A stretch of DNA of 59,215 nt from an uncultured Bacteroidales bacterium (GTDB taxonomy: Bacteria > Bacteroidota > Bacteroidia > Bacteroidales > Bacteroidaceae), in NCBI GenBank assembly GCA_902763865.1, contig CACWTR010000023.1, positions 1-59,215 on the forward strand, written 5' to 3'. Positions 7,032-14,649 of this stretch are shown here, piece by piece (positions within the stretch are counted from its first letter, which is position 1; each line of letters begins with the position of its first letter). The notes under the pieces were generated by a model. The model made no database searches and was not told the origin of the DNA. It worked only from the letters and a program-made list of their open reading frames with translations. A program made the position numbers and the translations under genes.

Positions 7032-9437
7032 ATGACATTACGAGAATTAGGTAAAGGTCAGTCAGCCACCATCCTTCGCATCGGAGGGGAAGGAGCGTTG
7101 CGGCAGCATTTCCTCGACATGGGTATGATACCGGGCGTGCAGGTGACGCTGCAGAAGTATGCTCCGCTGGGCGACCCGATGGAGCTGCGCATACACGGCT
7201 ACGAGCTGACCCTCCGACTGGCAGATGCCGAGAAGATAGAAGTCAGCCTCCCCCGGACAGAGACCCCCTCTGACTCCTCCTCAAGGGGGGAGAACAGCGG
7301 GAAGAAAGCCTCCACCTTAAGGGGAGGTATGGAAGGGTCTGAGGGCTGGGAAGGGTCTGTTCCTCATCCCGGCCTGGGCGAGGCAGGACACTATCACGAA
7401 GAGGACACGCTGCATCCGCGCACGCCACTGCAGAGGGGGCGCATCAACCTGGCCCTCGTCGGCAATCAGAACAGCGGCAAGACGACACTCTTCAACCAAC
7501 TGACGGGCAGCAAGCAACACGTAGGCAACTTCCCCGGCGTGACCATCGACCGCAAAGAGGGAACCATCAAGGGCCACCCCTCCACCGGAGTCACCGACCT
7601 GCCCGGCATCTACAGCCTCAGTCCCTACACCAGCGAGGAGGTCATCAGCCGCCGCTTCATCCTTGAGAGCCATCCCGACGGCATCATCAACATCATTGAT
7701 GCCAACAACATAGAGCGCAGTCTTTACCTCACCATGCAACTCATGGAACTGGGCATCCCCATGGTGCTTGCCCTCAACATGATGGACGAGGTGAAGAACA
7801 ACGGCGGCACTGTCCGCATCAATGAGATGGAGCGTCTGCTCGGCATTCCCGTCGTCCCCATCAGTGCATCGAAGAATGAGGGCGTGAGCGAGGTCGTGAG
7901 CCATGCCATCCATGTAGCCCGCTACAAGGAAGGCCCTGCGCGTCAGGACTTCTGCGACCCCACGGAGCACGGCGGTGCCGTGCACCGCTGCCTGCATGCC
8001 ATCATGCACTTCATCGAGGACCACGCCCTGGCAGCCGGCATCCCCGTCCGCTTCGCGGCAAGCAAGCTGATAGAGGGCGACAGCCTCGTGGCCGAGGCGC
8101 TCCGCCTGACGCGGAACGAGCAGGAGACCGTGGAGCACATCATCTGCCAGATGGAGGAAGAGCGCGGGCTGGACCGCCAAGCTGCGATGGCAGACATGCG
8201 CTTCCATTTCATCCTGCAGGTGAGTCGCCGCTGCGTGGTTCGCCCCGATGAGACCGAAGAGCACCGGCGAAGCGTCCGCATCGACAGGGTCCTGACCGGG
8301 CGCTACACGGCCATCCCCGCCTTCCTGCTAATCATGGCGGCTGTGTTCTACCTCACGTTCAACACCATCGGGGCCTGGCTTCAGGACCTCTTCCAGGAAG
8401 GCATTGACCGCTTCACCGCCTTCTCCGACGAGTTGCTGACGCAGTGGAACATTGCTCCGCCCATCCATTCGCTCATCATCGACGGCATCTACTCGGGCGT
8501 AGGCACCGTACTCGTCTTCCTGCCGCTCATCGTCTGCCTGTTTTTCTTCCTGAGCATGCTCGAGGACACCGGCTACATGGCTCGCATTGCCTTTGTCATG
8601 GACCGCCTGCTCCGCGGGCTGGGCCTCTCCGGACGAAGCATCGTGCCGCTGCTCATCGGCTTCGGCTGCTCGGTGCCCGGCATCATGGCAAGCCGCACCC
8701 TCCCGAGCGAACGCGACCGCCGGCTCACCATCATGCTCACGCCTTTCATGTCCTGCACGGCCAAGATTCCCATCTACGCCTTCTTTGCGACAGCCTTCTT
8801 CCCGGGTCGTGCGGCCTGGGTGATGATGTCGCTCTACGTGATAGGCATCCTCGTGGGCATCGTCGTAGCGCTTTTCCTGAAGCACACCCTCTTCCGGGGC
8901 GAGGCCGTGCCCTTCGTCATGGAACTGCCCAACTACCGTATGCCGGCGGCCATGAACGTGTGGCACCTGCTGTGGGACAAGGCCAAGGACTTCCTCACGC
9001 GGGCCTTCACGGTCATCTTCCTGGCAAGCATCATCATCTGGTTCCTCCAGACCTTCGACTTCCACCTGCAAATGGTTCCCGACGGCGAGGCGTCGCGAAG
9101 CATACTGGCACAGGTGTCGAGCCTGGTTGCTCCGCTGTTCGAGCCGCTGGGCTGCGGCGACTGGCGCGTGGTGACATCGCTCGTCAGCGGCCTGCTGGCC
9201 AAAGAAGTGGTGGTGAGCACCCTGAGCACCCTCTTTGCAGGCGTAGCCATCTCCGAGGTCTTCACGCCTTGCGTGGCCTACACGCTGCTGGTCTTCTGCC
9301 TGCTCTACACGCCTTGCATGGCAGCGATGGCTACCATCCGGCGCGAGCTCGGCACCCGCTGGATGCTTCTCATCATGGTGGGGCAGTGCCTCATCGCTTG
9401 GGTTGCTGCCTACGTCACTCACCTCATCCTCTGCTGA
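7032..9437 (+). CDS. feoB: ferrous iron transporter, FeoA-FeoB fusion
   Basis: 801 aa. A FeoA SH3-like domain (residues ~1-75, LRELGKGQSATILRIGG) is fused to FeoB, as is common in Bacteroidetes. The G domain begins at ~138: G1 GNQNSGKTT (144-152), G3 DLPG (~189), G4 NMMD. The NFeoB helical region and a C-terminal membrane domain with two Gate motifs follow (SGRSIVPLLIGFGCSVPGIM and SLVSGLLAKEVVVSTLSTLF). The protein imports Fe2+ across the inner membrane. The linker between FeoA and the G domain (~77-103) is encoded by a REP-like paired palindrome. Strong promoter at 6972-7002; downstream is the FeoB-associated Cys-rich segment. Confidence 0.95.
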   Translation: MTLRELGKGQSATILRIGGEGALRQHFLDMGMIPGVQVTLQKYAPLGDPMELRIHGYELTLRLADAEKIEVSLPRTETPSDSSSRGENSGKKASTLRGGMEGSEGWEGSVPHPGLGEAGHYHEEDTLHPRTPLQRGRINLALVGNQNSGKTTLFNQLTGSKQHVGNFPGVTIDRKEGTIKGHPSTGVTDLPGIYSLSPYTSEEVISRRFILESHPDGIINIIDANNIERSLYLTMQLMELGIPMVLALNMMDEVKNNGGTVRINEMERLLGIPVVPISASKNEGVSEVVSHAIHVARYKEGPARQDFCDPTEHGGAVHRCLHAIMHFIEDHALAAGIPVRFAASKLIEGDSLVAEALRLTRNEQETVEHIICQMEEERGLDRQAAMADMRFHFILQVSRRCVVRPDETEEHRRSVRIDRVLTGRYTAIPAFLLIMAAVFYLTFNTIGAWLQDLFQEGIDRFTAFSDELLTQWNIAPPIHSLIIDGIYSGVGTVLVFLPLIVCLFFFLSMLEDTGYMARIAFVMDRLLRGLGLSGRSIVPLLIGFGCSVPGIMASRTLPSERDRRLTIMLTPFMSCTAKIPIYAFFATAFFPGRAAWVMMSLYVIGILVGIVVALFLKHTLFRGEAVPFVMELPNYRMPAAMNVWHLLWDKAKDFLTRAFTVIFLASIIIWFLQTFDFHLQMVPDGEASRSILAQVSSLVAPLFEPLGCGDWRVVTSLVSGLLAKEVVVSTLSTLFAGVAISEVFTPCVAYTLLVFCLLYTPCMAAMATIRRELGTRWMLLIMVGQCLIAWVAAYVTHLILC
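7262..7341. repeat. REP-like paired palindrome in the feoB linker
   Basis: Left arm 7262-7292 begins GACCCCCTCTGACTCCTCCT and ends AAGGGGGGAG. Right arm 7310-7339 reads CTCCACCTTAAGGGGAGGTA then TGGAAGGGTC, the inverted form. Translated as ETPSDSSSRGENS and STLRGGMEGS, the same frame as the copies in sufS (ETPSNSPVKGED and PLPLREGRGGS). Confidence 0.8.
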
Positions 9438-9477
9438 CCACCATGCTACGAACATGCCCTACCATAACGTCCCGCCT

Positions 9478-9543
9478 CCAGTACCACCGCGAGAAAACTC
9501 CAGTACTCCCGCGGGAGTACTCCAGTACCACAGCGGGAGTACT
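9478..9543. repeat. three tandem 22-bp palindromic units, locus 1
   Basis: Units at 9478-9499, 9500-9521 and 9522-9543. The middle unit holds the perfect palindrome AGTACTCCCGCGGGAGTACT. The outer ones are imperfect versions (CCAGTACCACCGCGAG and CCAGTACCACAGCGGG starts). The symmetry centres are exactly 22 bp apart. The array lies between feoB and the FeoB-associated/sialidase gene, probably inside one transcript. Confidence 0.9.
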
Positions 9544-9590
9544 GGACTCAACTCTCGAAAATTAAATTCCTGAACCAAAAACCACGAAAC

Positions 9591-11012
9591 ATGAACATAC
9601 AAAGTATCCTCCTGCTGGCCGCAGTGATAGTTGTTGCGGCCTACGTCCTGTACCGCTACCTGCGCGGTGCAGGCAAATGCAGCTGCTGCGACTGCTGCGA
9701 CAAAGACTGCTGTGCGAAGCTGCTGCTCCTGCTGCTGCTCCTTTCGGTGAATGCCGTGCCCTCCCTGGCACAGGACATCGACGGCACGTCGGGGGCCTCG
9801 GAGCTCCAGCCGACACGGCACGAAGGAAAGCAAATCCTGGCCTTCAGCACCGACAGCCTGCGCGATGTCTATCGCATCCCCGCCATCGCACAGAACCGCA
9901 AGGGCGAACTGGTGGCCGTTTACGACTACCGCGTCTGCGGCACCGACATCGGCTTTGGCGAGGTGGATCAGGTGATGCGCATCTCGCGCGACAATGGCAA
10001 GACCTGGTCGCAGGAGAAAAAGATAGCCGACGGCGTGGGAGGCGAGGCGAATGTCTTCGGCGTCGGTTTCGGCGACCCGGCCCTCTGCCTGGACCGCAAA
10101 AGCGGCAGGGGCGTCCTCATCACGGTCAGCGGACGCTGCATCTACGGCTACGCCACAGCCAGCCACCGTCCCTTCATCGCACGGCAAGTCACCACCGATG
10201 GCGGCCACACCTGGAGCCAGCCGGAGGACATCACCCGACAGTTCTGGGGCCGGAAAGGTGCCATCTTCCAGCAGAGCGAGACGGACGACGGCACGGGCGT
10301 CTTCGCCTGGGCAGGCTTCTTCGGCAGCGGCAAGATACTGCAGAGCCGGCTCACGAAGGTGGGGCAGTACTATCGCCTCTATGCAGCCCTGCTGGTGCGG
10401 GGAACGGGGCTGAAGGGAGCCTACGTGGTCTATAGCGACGACATGGGCATGACCTGGCAGCTCCTGGGCGGCGACCCCGCATTCCAGGCAGCACCGGACA
10501 GCGACGAACCGAAGGTGGAGGAACTCCCCTCGGGTCAGATTGTGCTGAGCGGCAGGAAATGGTACGGTCGCACCTTCAACGTCTGGACCTTTGCCCAAGG
10601 CAGCACTACGGAAGGCTCCTGGGACAAGCCCGTCAACAGCCACGACGCTGCGGGAGGCATCAAGGTGGGGGCCAACAGCTGCAACGGCGAGATACTCATC
10701 CTGAAAGGCAAGCTCGCCGAGAGCGGCAAGTCGTGCTTCGTAGCCCTGCAAAGCCTGCCGAAGGCCGACAAGCGGGCCGACGTGACCATCTACTACAAGG
10801 TGCTGGAGAAAGGCAAGAGCTATACCACTGCCGAGTTTGCCGAGGGCTGGACCGAAGGACTGCAAGTGACGGACCAGCGCTCCGCCTATTCCACCATGTG
10901 CCTGCAAAAGGACCGGCGCATCGCCTTCTTCTACGAGGAGGAACCCTACATCTACAACATGGTCTATGTGCCCCTCAGCCTCAGCCAAGCCACGAAGGGC
11001 AAGGTCAGATAG
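9591..11012 (+). CDS. FeoB-associated Cys-rich segment fused to an exo-sialidase
   Basis: 473 aa. Residues 1-43 (membrane helix LLLAAVIVVAAYVLYRYLRG followed by KCSCCDCCDKDCC) are a typical FeoB-associated Cys-rich membrane protein in its usual place after feoB. Without a stop it continues into LLLLLLLLSVNAVPSLAQ, a signal-peptide-like segment, and then a six-bladed sialidase: YRIPAIA (RIP motif, ~94) and Asp boxes SRDNGKTW, TTDGGHTW and SDDMGMTW. Sialidases release terminal sialic acid from host glycans. No ATG, and no suitable alternative start, lies between the two parts. The topology is workable: Cys-rich loop in the cytoplasm, second helix leading the enzyme into the periplasm. Confidence 0.85.
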   Translation: MNIQSILLLAAVIVVAAYVLYRYLRGAGKCSCCDCCDKDCCAKLLLLLLLLSVNAVPSLAQDIDGTSGASELQPTRHEGKQILAFSTDSLRDVYRIPAIAQNRKGELVAVYDYRVCGTDIGFGEVDQVMRISRDNGKTWSQEKKIADGVGGEANVFGVGFGDPALCLDRKSGRGVLITVSGRCIYGYATASHRPFIARQVTTDGGHTWSQPEDITRQFWGRKGAIFQQSETDDGTGVFAWAGFFGSGKILQSRLTKVGQYYRLYAALLVRGTGLKGAYVVYSDDMGMTWQLLGGDPAFQAAPDSDEPKVEELPSGQIVLSGRKWYGRTFNVWTFAQGSTTEGSWDKPVNSHDAAGGIKVGANSCNGEILILKGKLAESGKSCFVALQSLPKADKRADVTIYYKVLEKGKSYTTAEFAEGWTEGLQVTDQRSAYSTMCLQKDRRIAFFYEEEPYIYNMVYVPLSLSQATKGKVR

Positions 11013-11089
11013 CTCCCCCGCGTCGCGCAAAGCACACCGAATTTAACATTTTTCTGTACTTTCTTGCTGCATAATACAGAAAATATATG

Positions 11090-11097
11090 TACCTTTG
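11090..11097 (+). promoter_or_regulatory. -7 box for the TlpA/DUF6029/Omp28 operon
   Basis: TACCTTTG, 39 bp before the start codon at 11137. A candidate TTCTTG lies about 20 bp upstream. Confidence 0.65.
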
Positions 11098-11136
11098 CAT
11101 CCGAAATAAGTGAGTACTAACTATAATTATTGCATT

Positions 11137-11628
11137 ATGAAGAAATCGATACTTGTTTCGCTTGTGGCGTTTGCCTTTTCCCTGCTTCCTGCTCAGGCGC
11201 AGTTGCCGGCAGTCACCCTGAAGACCATGAATGGAGCCGAAGTGCGCACCGACACGCTCTCCAATGGCGGCAAACCGTTCATCATCGACTTCTTTGCCAC
11301 CTGGTGCAAGCCCTGCAACCGCGAGCTCGATGCCATCAGCGAGGTATATGAGGAATGGCAGGAAGAGACCGGCGTGAAGATCTATGCCGTCAGCATCGAC
11401 CAGGCACAGAACATCAACAAGGTAAAGCCCCTGGTGAGCAATCACGGATGGGAATACGAAGTGCTGCTCGACCCCAACGGCGACCTGAAGCGGGCCCTGA
11501 GCATCCAGATGATTCCCTACGTGCTGATTGTTGACGGGAAGGGACAGATCGTCTATAAGCACAACGGCTATACCGACGGCGCCGAGACGGAACTGATAGA
11601 GAAAGTTCGCGAGCTGCTGAAGCAATGA
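11137..11628 (+). CDS. secreted TlpA/thioredoxin-like protein
   Basis: 163 aa from ATG 11137, giving a signal peptide MKKSILVSLVAFAFSLLPAQ with cleavage near AQA-Q. An ATG at 11110 would precede it with a non-signal stretch and is less likely. Thioredoxin fold: PFIIDFFATWCKPCNRELDA carries the WCKPC active site, and the cis-Pro is in IQMIPYVLIVD. TlpA-like proteins reduce or oxidise thiols of exported proteins in the periplasm. The stop overlaps the next gene by 4 bases. The neighbours include two Omp28-type proteins with CxxC motifs, which could be its partners (inference). Confidence 0.88.
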   Translation: MKKSILVSLVAFAFSLLPAQAQLPAVTLKTMNGAEVRTDTLSNGGKPFIIDFFATWCKPCNRELDAISEVYEEWQEETGVKIYAVSIDQAQNINKVKPLVSNHGWEYEVLLDPNGDLKRALSIQMIPYVLIVDGKGQIVYKHNGYTDGAETELIEKVRELLKQ

Positions 11629-13187
11629 AGAGGGCACTCCTATTCCTGACAGCCTGCTGCTGCCTCCTCAGTGCCGGCGCATGGGACTGGAAAGGTCTCA
11701 ACTTCTCGGGCAGCATACAGAGCGACATGCTTGTTCCCCGCAACGACAGCGGAACAGGAGCCACGAAGACAGGCAGCTTCCTGACCAACACCTACGCCGA
11801 CCTGCTGATGCAGAGCCGCTACGTCGATGCCGGCCTGCGCCTGGAGTTCCTGGAGTATCCGCTGCCCGGCTTCGAAAAGGACTTCGAGGGATGGGGCGTA
11901 CCCCACTTCTGGGTGAAGGGACGCGTAGGCAAGTTCGAGCTGACAGGCGGCACGTTCTACGAGCAGTTCGGCTCGGGCTTCATCCTCCGCACCTACGAGG
12001 AACGTTCCCTCGGCATCGACAACTCGCTGCTGGGAGGCCGCGTCGTGGTGAAGCCCCTGAAGGGAGTGACCCTGAAGGTACTATCCGGCGTGCAGCGTCG
12101 CTACTGGAAGTGGAACAAGTCGGTCGTGAGCGGAGCCGATGCCGAAGTGAACATCGACGAATGGATTCCGCGACTGCAGCTAACAGACACCAAGCTGCTG
12201 GCCGGCTTCTCCTGGGTGAACAAGTACGAGAAGAAGGAAGACATCTACGCCGACCCCACCCACCGCTATAACCTCCCCAAGTTCGTGAACGCCTGGGACG
12301 TCAGGCTCAGGCTGGACAAAGGCCCCTGGAGCGTTCTGGCCGAATACGCCGAGAAGACGCAGGACCCGTCCTTCGACAACCACTACAACTTCGACAAGGG
12401 ACGCGCCGCCATGATTTCAGCGTCCTACTCCGAAAAGGGACTGAGCGTGTTGCTCCAGGCCAAGCGAAGCGAGAACATGTCCTTCCGCAGCAGACGCTCC
12501 ATGAACGGCACCTCGTCCTTCATCAACCACCTTCCCGCCTTCACGCAGGACCAGACCTATGCCCTAGCCGCCATCTATCCCTACGCCACACAGCTTGCCG
12601 ACGGCGAATGGGCTTGGCAGGCAGAAGCCGGCTACAACTTCAAGCGCAACACACCGCTGGGCGGCAAGTACGGCATGAACCTGAAGGCCAACTTCTCGCA
12701 CGTCCGTTGGGAGGGAACCACCAACTATCAGGATATTGACGTGCAGCTGACCCGCAAGTTCTCGAAGGCATTCAAGCTTAGCCTGATGTACATGAACCAG
12801 TTGTACAACCAGACGGTTGTCGAGGGACACGGCGGCATGATTCGCAGCAACATCTTCATTGCCGACGCCAAGTACCAGTTCACGCCCAAGACGACACTGC
12901 GCTGCGAGCTGCAATACCTGACGACGCCTCATGACCAAGGCGACTGGGCCTACGGATTGCTGGAGCTGTCGCTCGCGCCGCACTGGATGTTCACCGTCAG
13001 CGACATGTGGAATTGCGGCACGACGGGCCTGCACTACTATCAGGGCCTCGTCACCTACAACGTCGGGCAGCACCGCATCCAGGGAGGCTACGGTCGCACC
13101 CGTGCCGGCTATAACTGTTCGGGCGGCGTCTGCCGCTATGTGCCTGCCTCAACGGGATGGACGCTCTCCTACAACTTTAACTTCTGA
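11625..13187 (+). CDS. DUF6029 family outer-membrane beta-barrel protein
   Basis: 520 aa. Signal peptide MKRALLFLTACCCLLSAGAW. The rest alternates polar and aromatic residues typical of outer-membrane beta strands and ends with a strand finishing in aromatic residues, GWTLSYNFNF. Recognisable blocks are FSGSIQSDMLVPRNDSGTG, GGTFYEQFGSGFILRTYEER and GHGGMIRSNIFIADAKYQF. The order TlpA-DUF6029-Omp28 in one run with 4-bp overlap or short gaps suggests a shared envelope process. The molecular function of DUF6029 is not known to me. Confidence 0.75.
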   Translation: MKRALLFLTACCCLLSAGAWDWKGLNFSGSIQSDMLVPRNDSGTGATKTGSFLTNTYADLLMQSRYVDAGLRLEFLEYPLPGFEKDFEGWGVPHFWVKGRVGKFELTGGTFYEQFGSGFILRTYEERSLGIDNSLLGGRVVVKPLKGVTLKVLSGVQRRYWKWNKSVVSGADAEVNIDEWIPRLQLTDTKLLAGFSWVNKYEKKEDIYADPTHRYNLPKFVNAWDVRLRLDKGPWSVLAEYAEKTQDPSFDNHYNFDKGRAAMISASYSEKGLSVLLQAKRSENMSFRSRRSMNGTSSFINHLPAFTQDQTYALAAIYPYATQLADGEWAWQAEAGYNFKRNTPLGGKYGMNLKANFSHVRWEGTTNYQDIDVQLTRKFSKAFKLSLMYMNQLYNQTVVEGHGGMIRSNIFIADAKYQFTPKTTLRCELQYLTTPHDQGDWAYGLLELSLAPHWMFTVSDMWNCGTTGLHYYQGLVTYNVGQHRIQGGYGRTRAGYNCSGGVCRYVPASTGWTLSYNFNF

Positions 13188-13209
13188 CCCCTCTTTTACT
13201 TGAAACGGT

Positions 13210-13986
13210 ATGCAGAGACAATATCTATATATAATAATGTGCAGTATCTGCCTAGTGCTGACCGGCTGCGACTACATTGCGGAAGACGAGCGACTGATCT
13301 ACGAGAAGCCAGAGCCTGCGCAGCGCGTCGTGTTGCTGGAGGACTTCACGGGTCAGCGATGCTCGAACTGCCCCACGGCAACGGCGGTCATCGAACAGCT
13401 GCATGAAGCTTACGGCGAAGCACTCGTGGCTGTCGGCATCCACGGCGGTCCGCTGGCTTTTGCAGGCAACGCAAAGGTCGTCGGGCTAAAGACGGACATC
13501 GGCGATGAATACTACAACCACTGGAAACTCGACCATCAACCTGTAGGGCTGATTGACAGGACAGGCTCTGTCGATTACGACCTGTGGGCCACTCGGGTGA
13601 AGGAGGAACTGACCAAGCCTGCTCCCCTGCGCCTGGAGGGAACGGCTGTGCTTGCAGGCGAAGAGGTCAGCATCCATCTCAAGGCTGACACCGACGGGAC
13701 CGTCACGGGCAAGCTGCAAGTATGGCTGCTCGAAGACGGCATACAGACGCTTCAGCTCATGCCGGACGGGACGGCCAATCAGACTTATACCCACAACCAC
13801 GTGCTGCGCACGACAGTCAACGGCACATGGGGCGAGGACTGCATCGTCAAGGAAGCCGAAACTTCGGAATGGACCATGTCGCAAGCGCTGGAGCCGGACT
13901 GGAACCGCGAACAGCTGAGCATCGTGGCTTTCGTCTATAACGACAGCGGCGTGCAACAAACAGTGAAGATAAAAGTTGAACATTAA
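13210..13986 (+). CDS. Omp28-related lipoprotein with CxxC motif
   Basis: 258 aa. Lipoprotein signal peptide with lipobox LTGC (Cys20). Just after it comes VVLLEDFTGQRCSNCPTATA, the Omp28/thioredoxin-like start with CSNC, then a beta-rich second half (LEGTAVLAGEEVSIHLKADT). Omp28 proteins are outer-membrane-associated proteins of Bacteroidetes whose role is poorly known. It follows DUF6029 after 22 bp and overlaps the next gene by about 10 bp at its own stop, consistent with one operon. Confidence 0.8.
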   Translation: MQRQYLYIIMCSICLVLTGCDYIAEDERLIYEKPEPAQRVVLLEDFTGQRCSNCPTATAVIEQLHEAYGEALVAVGIHGGPLAFAGNAKVVGLKTDIGDEYYNHWKLDHQPVGLIDRTGSVDYDLWATRVKEELTKPAPLRLEGTAVLAGEEVSIHLKADTDGTVTGKLQVWLLEDGIQTLQLMPDGTANQTYTHNHVLRTTVNGTWGEDCIVKEAETSEWTMSQALEPDWNREQLSIVAFVYNDSGVQQTVKIKVEH

Positions 13987-13993
13987 AGCCAAT

Positions 13994-14617
13994 ATGCCTA
14001 TGAAGAAATGTTTTACTCTATGTGTTGGAATGCTGATTGCCCTGACCTCTTGGGCGCAGGGTTTCGCTTTCCAGTATCGAGGACAGATTTTGCCCGACGG
14101 GGAGACGGTCATCATCGCTGCCGAGGAGTCTATCTTCGGCGACCTTGCGTGCGAGACGAACAATGCCGACAATCCTGCCGACGGACTGGTGCTCCGCATG
14201 CTTGGCAGCGCAGCAGCCTCCGGTACTGCCACGTTGCAGATTACCAGCAACAGCCTTAACCCAAGCGGCTTGCAATGGTGCATGGGCGGCGCTTGCACGA
14301 ACTTTGGCAACCAGACATCGCTCACCAAGCAGTTCACGGCAGGAGGCGGAGTCACCCTTGTCCAGTTCGACGCTACAGACATTCGCTCCGAGGGACTGCT
14401 TACTGCCACGCTCCGTGCCACCATCGGACTGGAGTCGCACACGGTGAACATCCACTTCGTCAACGGCGACTACGACGGCCTCCGTGCGCTCCCTCAGGGT
14501 GCCGGCAGCGGGAAGAGCTGTTTCGACCTCCAGGGCAGGCCGGTGCAGCGGCAGCAACTGCGCGGCCTCTACATCGTGAACGAGGGGGGACACATCCGCA
14601 AGAAAGCATTCAAATAA
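13994..14617 (+). CDS. secreted hypothetical protein with a C-terminal sorting-type tail
   Basis: About 207 aa from ATG 13994 (MPMKKCFTLCVGMLIALTSW; the next ATG, 14000, is equally possible). After signal cleavage near SWA-Q it is beta-rich with Gly/Thr repeats. There are three Cys in the body (ACETNN, QWCMGGACTN). The end, CFDLQGRPVQRQQLRGLYIV followed by NEGGHIRKKAFK, resembles the C-terminal tails seen on the proteins at 14650 and 25672. I do not recognise a catalytic domain. The position between two Omp28-type genes suggests a role in the same surface complex. Confidence 0.65.
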   Translation: MPMKKCFTLCVGMLIALTSWAQGFAFQYRGQILPDGETVIIAAEESIFGDLACETNNADNPADGLVLRMLGSAAASGTATLQITSNSLNPSGLQWCMGGACTNFGNQTSLTKQFTAGGGVTLVQFDATDIRSEGLLTATLRATIGLESHTVNIHFVNGDYDGLRALPQGAGSGKSCFDLQGRPVQRQQLRGLYIVNEGGHIRKKAFK

Positions 14618-14649
14618 CCTAAGTTTTCAGTCTTAACAACCTTAACATT

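Noticed and set aside
9478-9543. Possible mini CRISPR array at the 22-bp repeats
   Set aside because: Units are contiguous with no spacers, are full palindromes, number only three and have no cas genes nearby.
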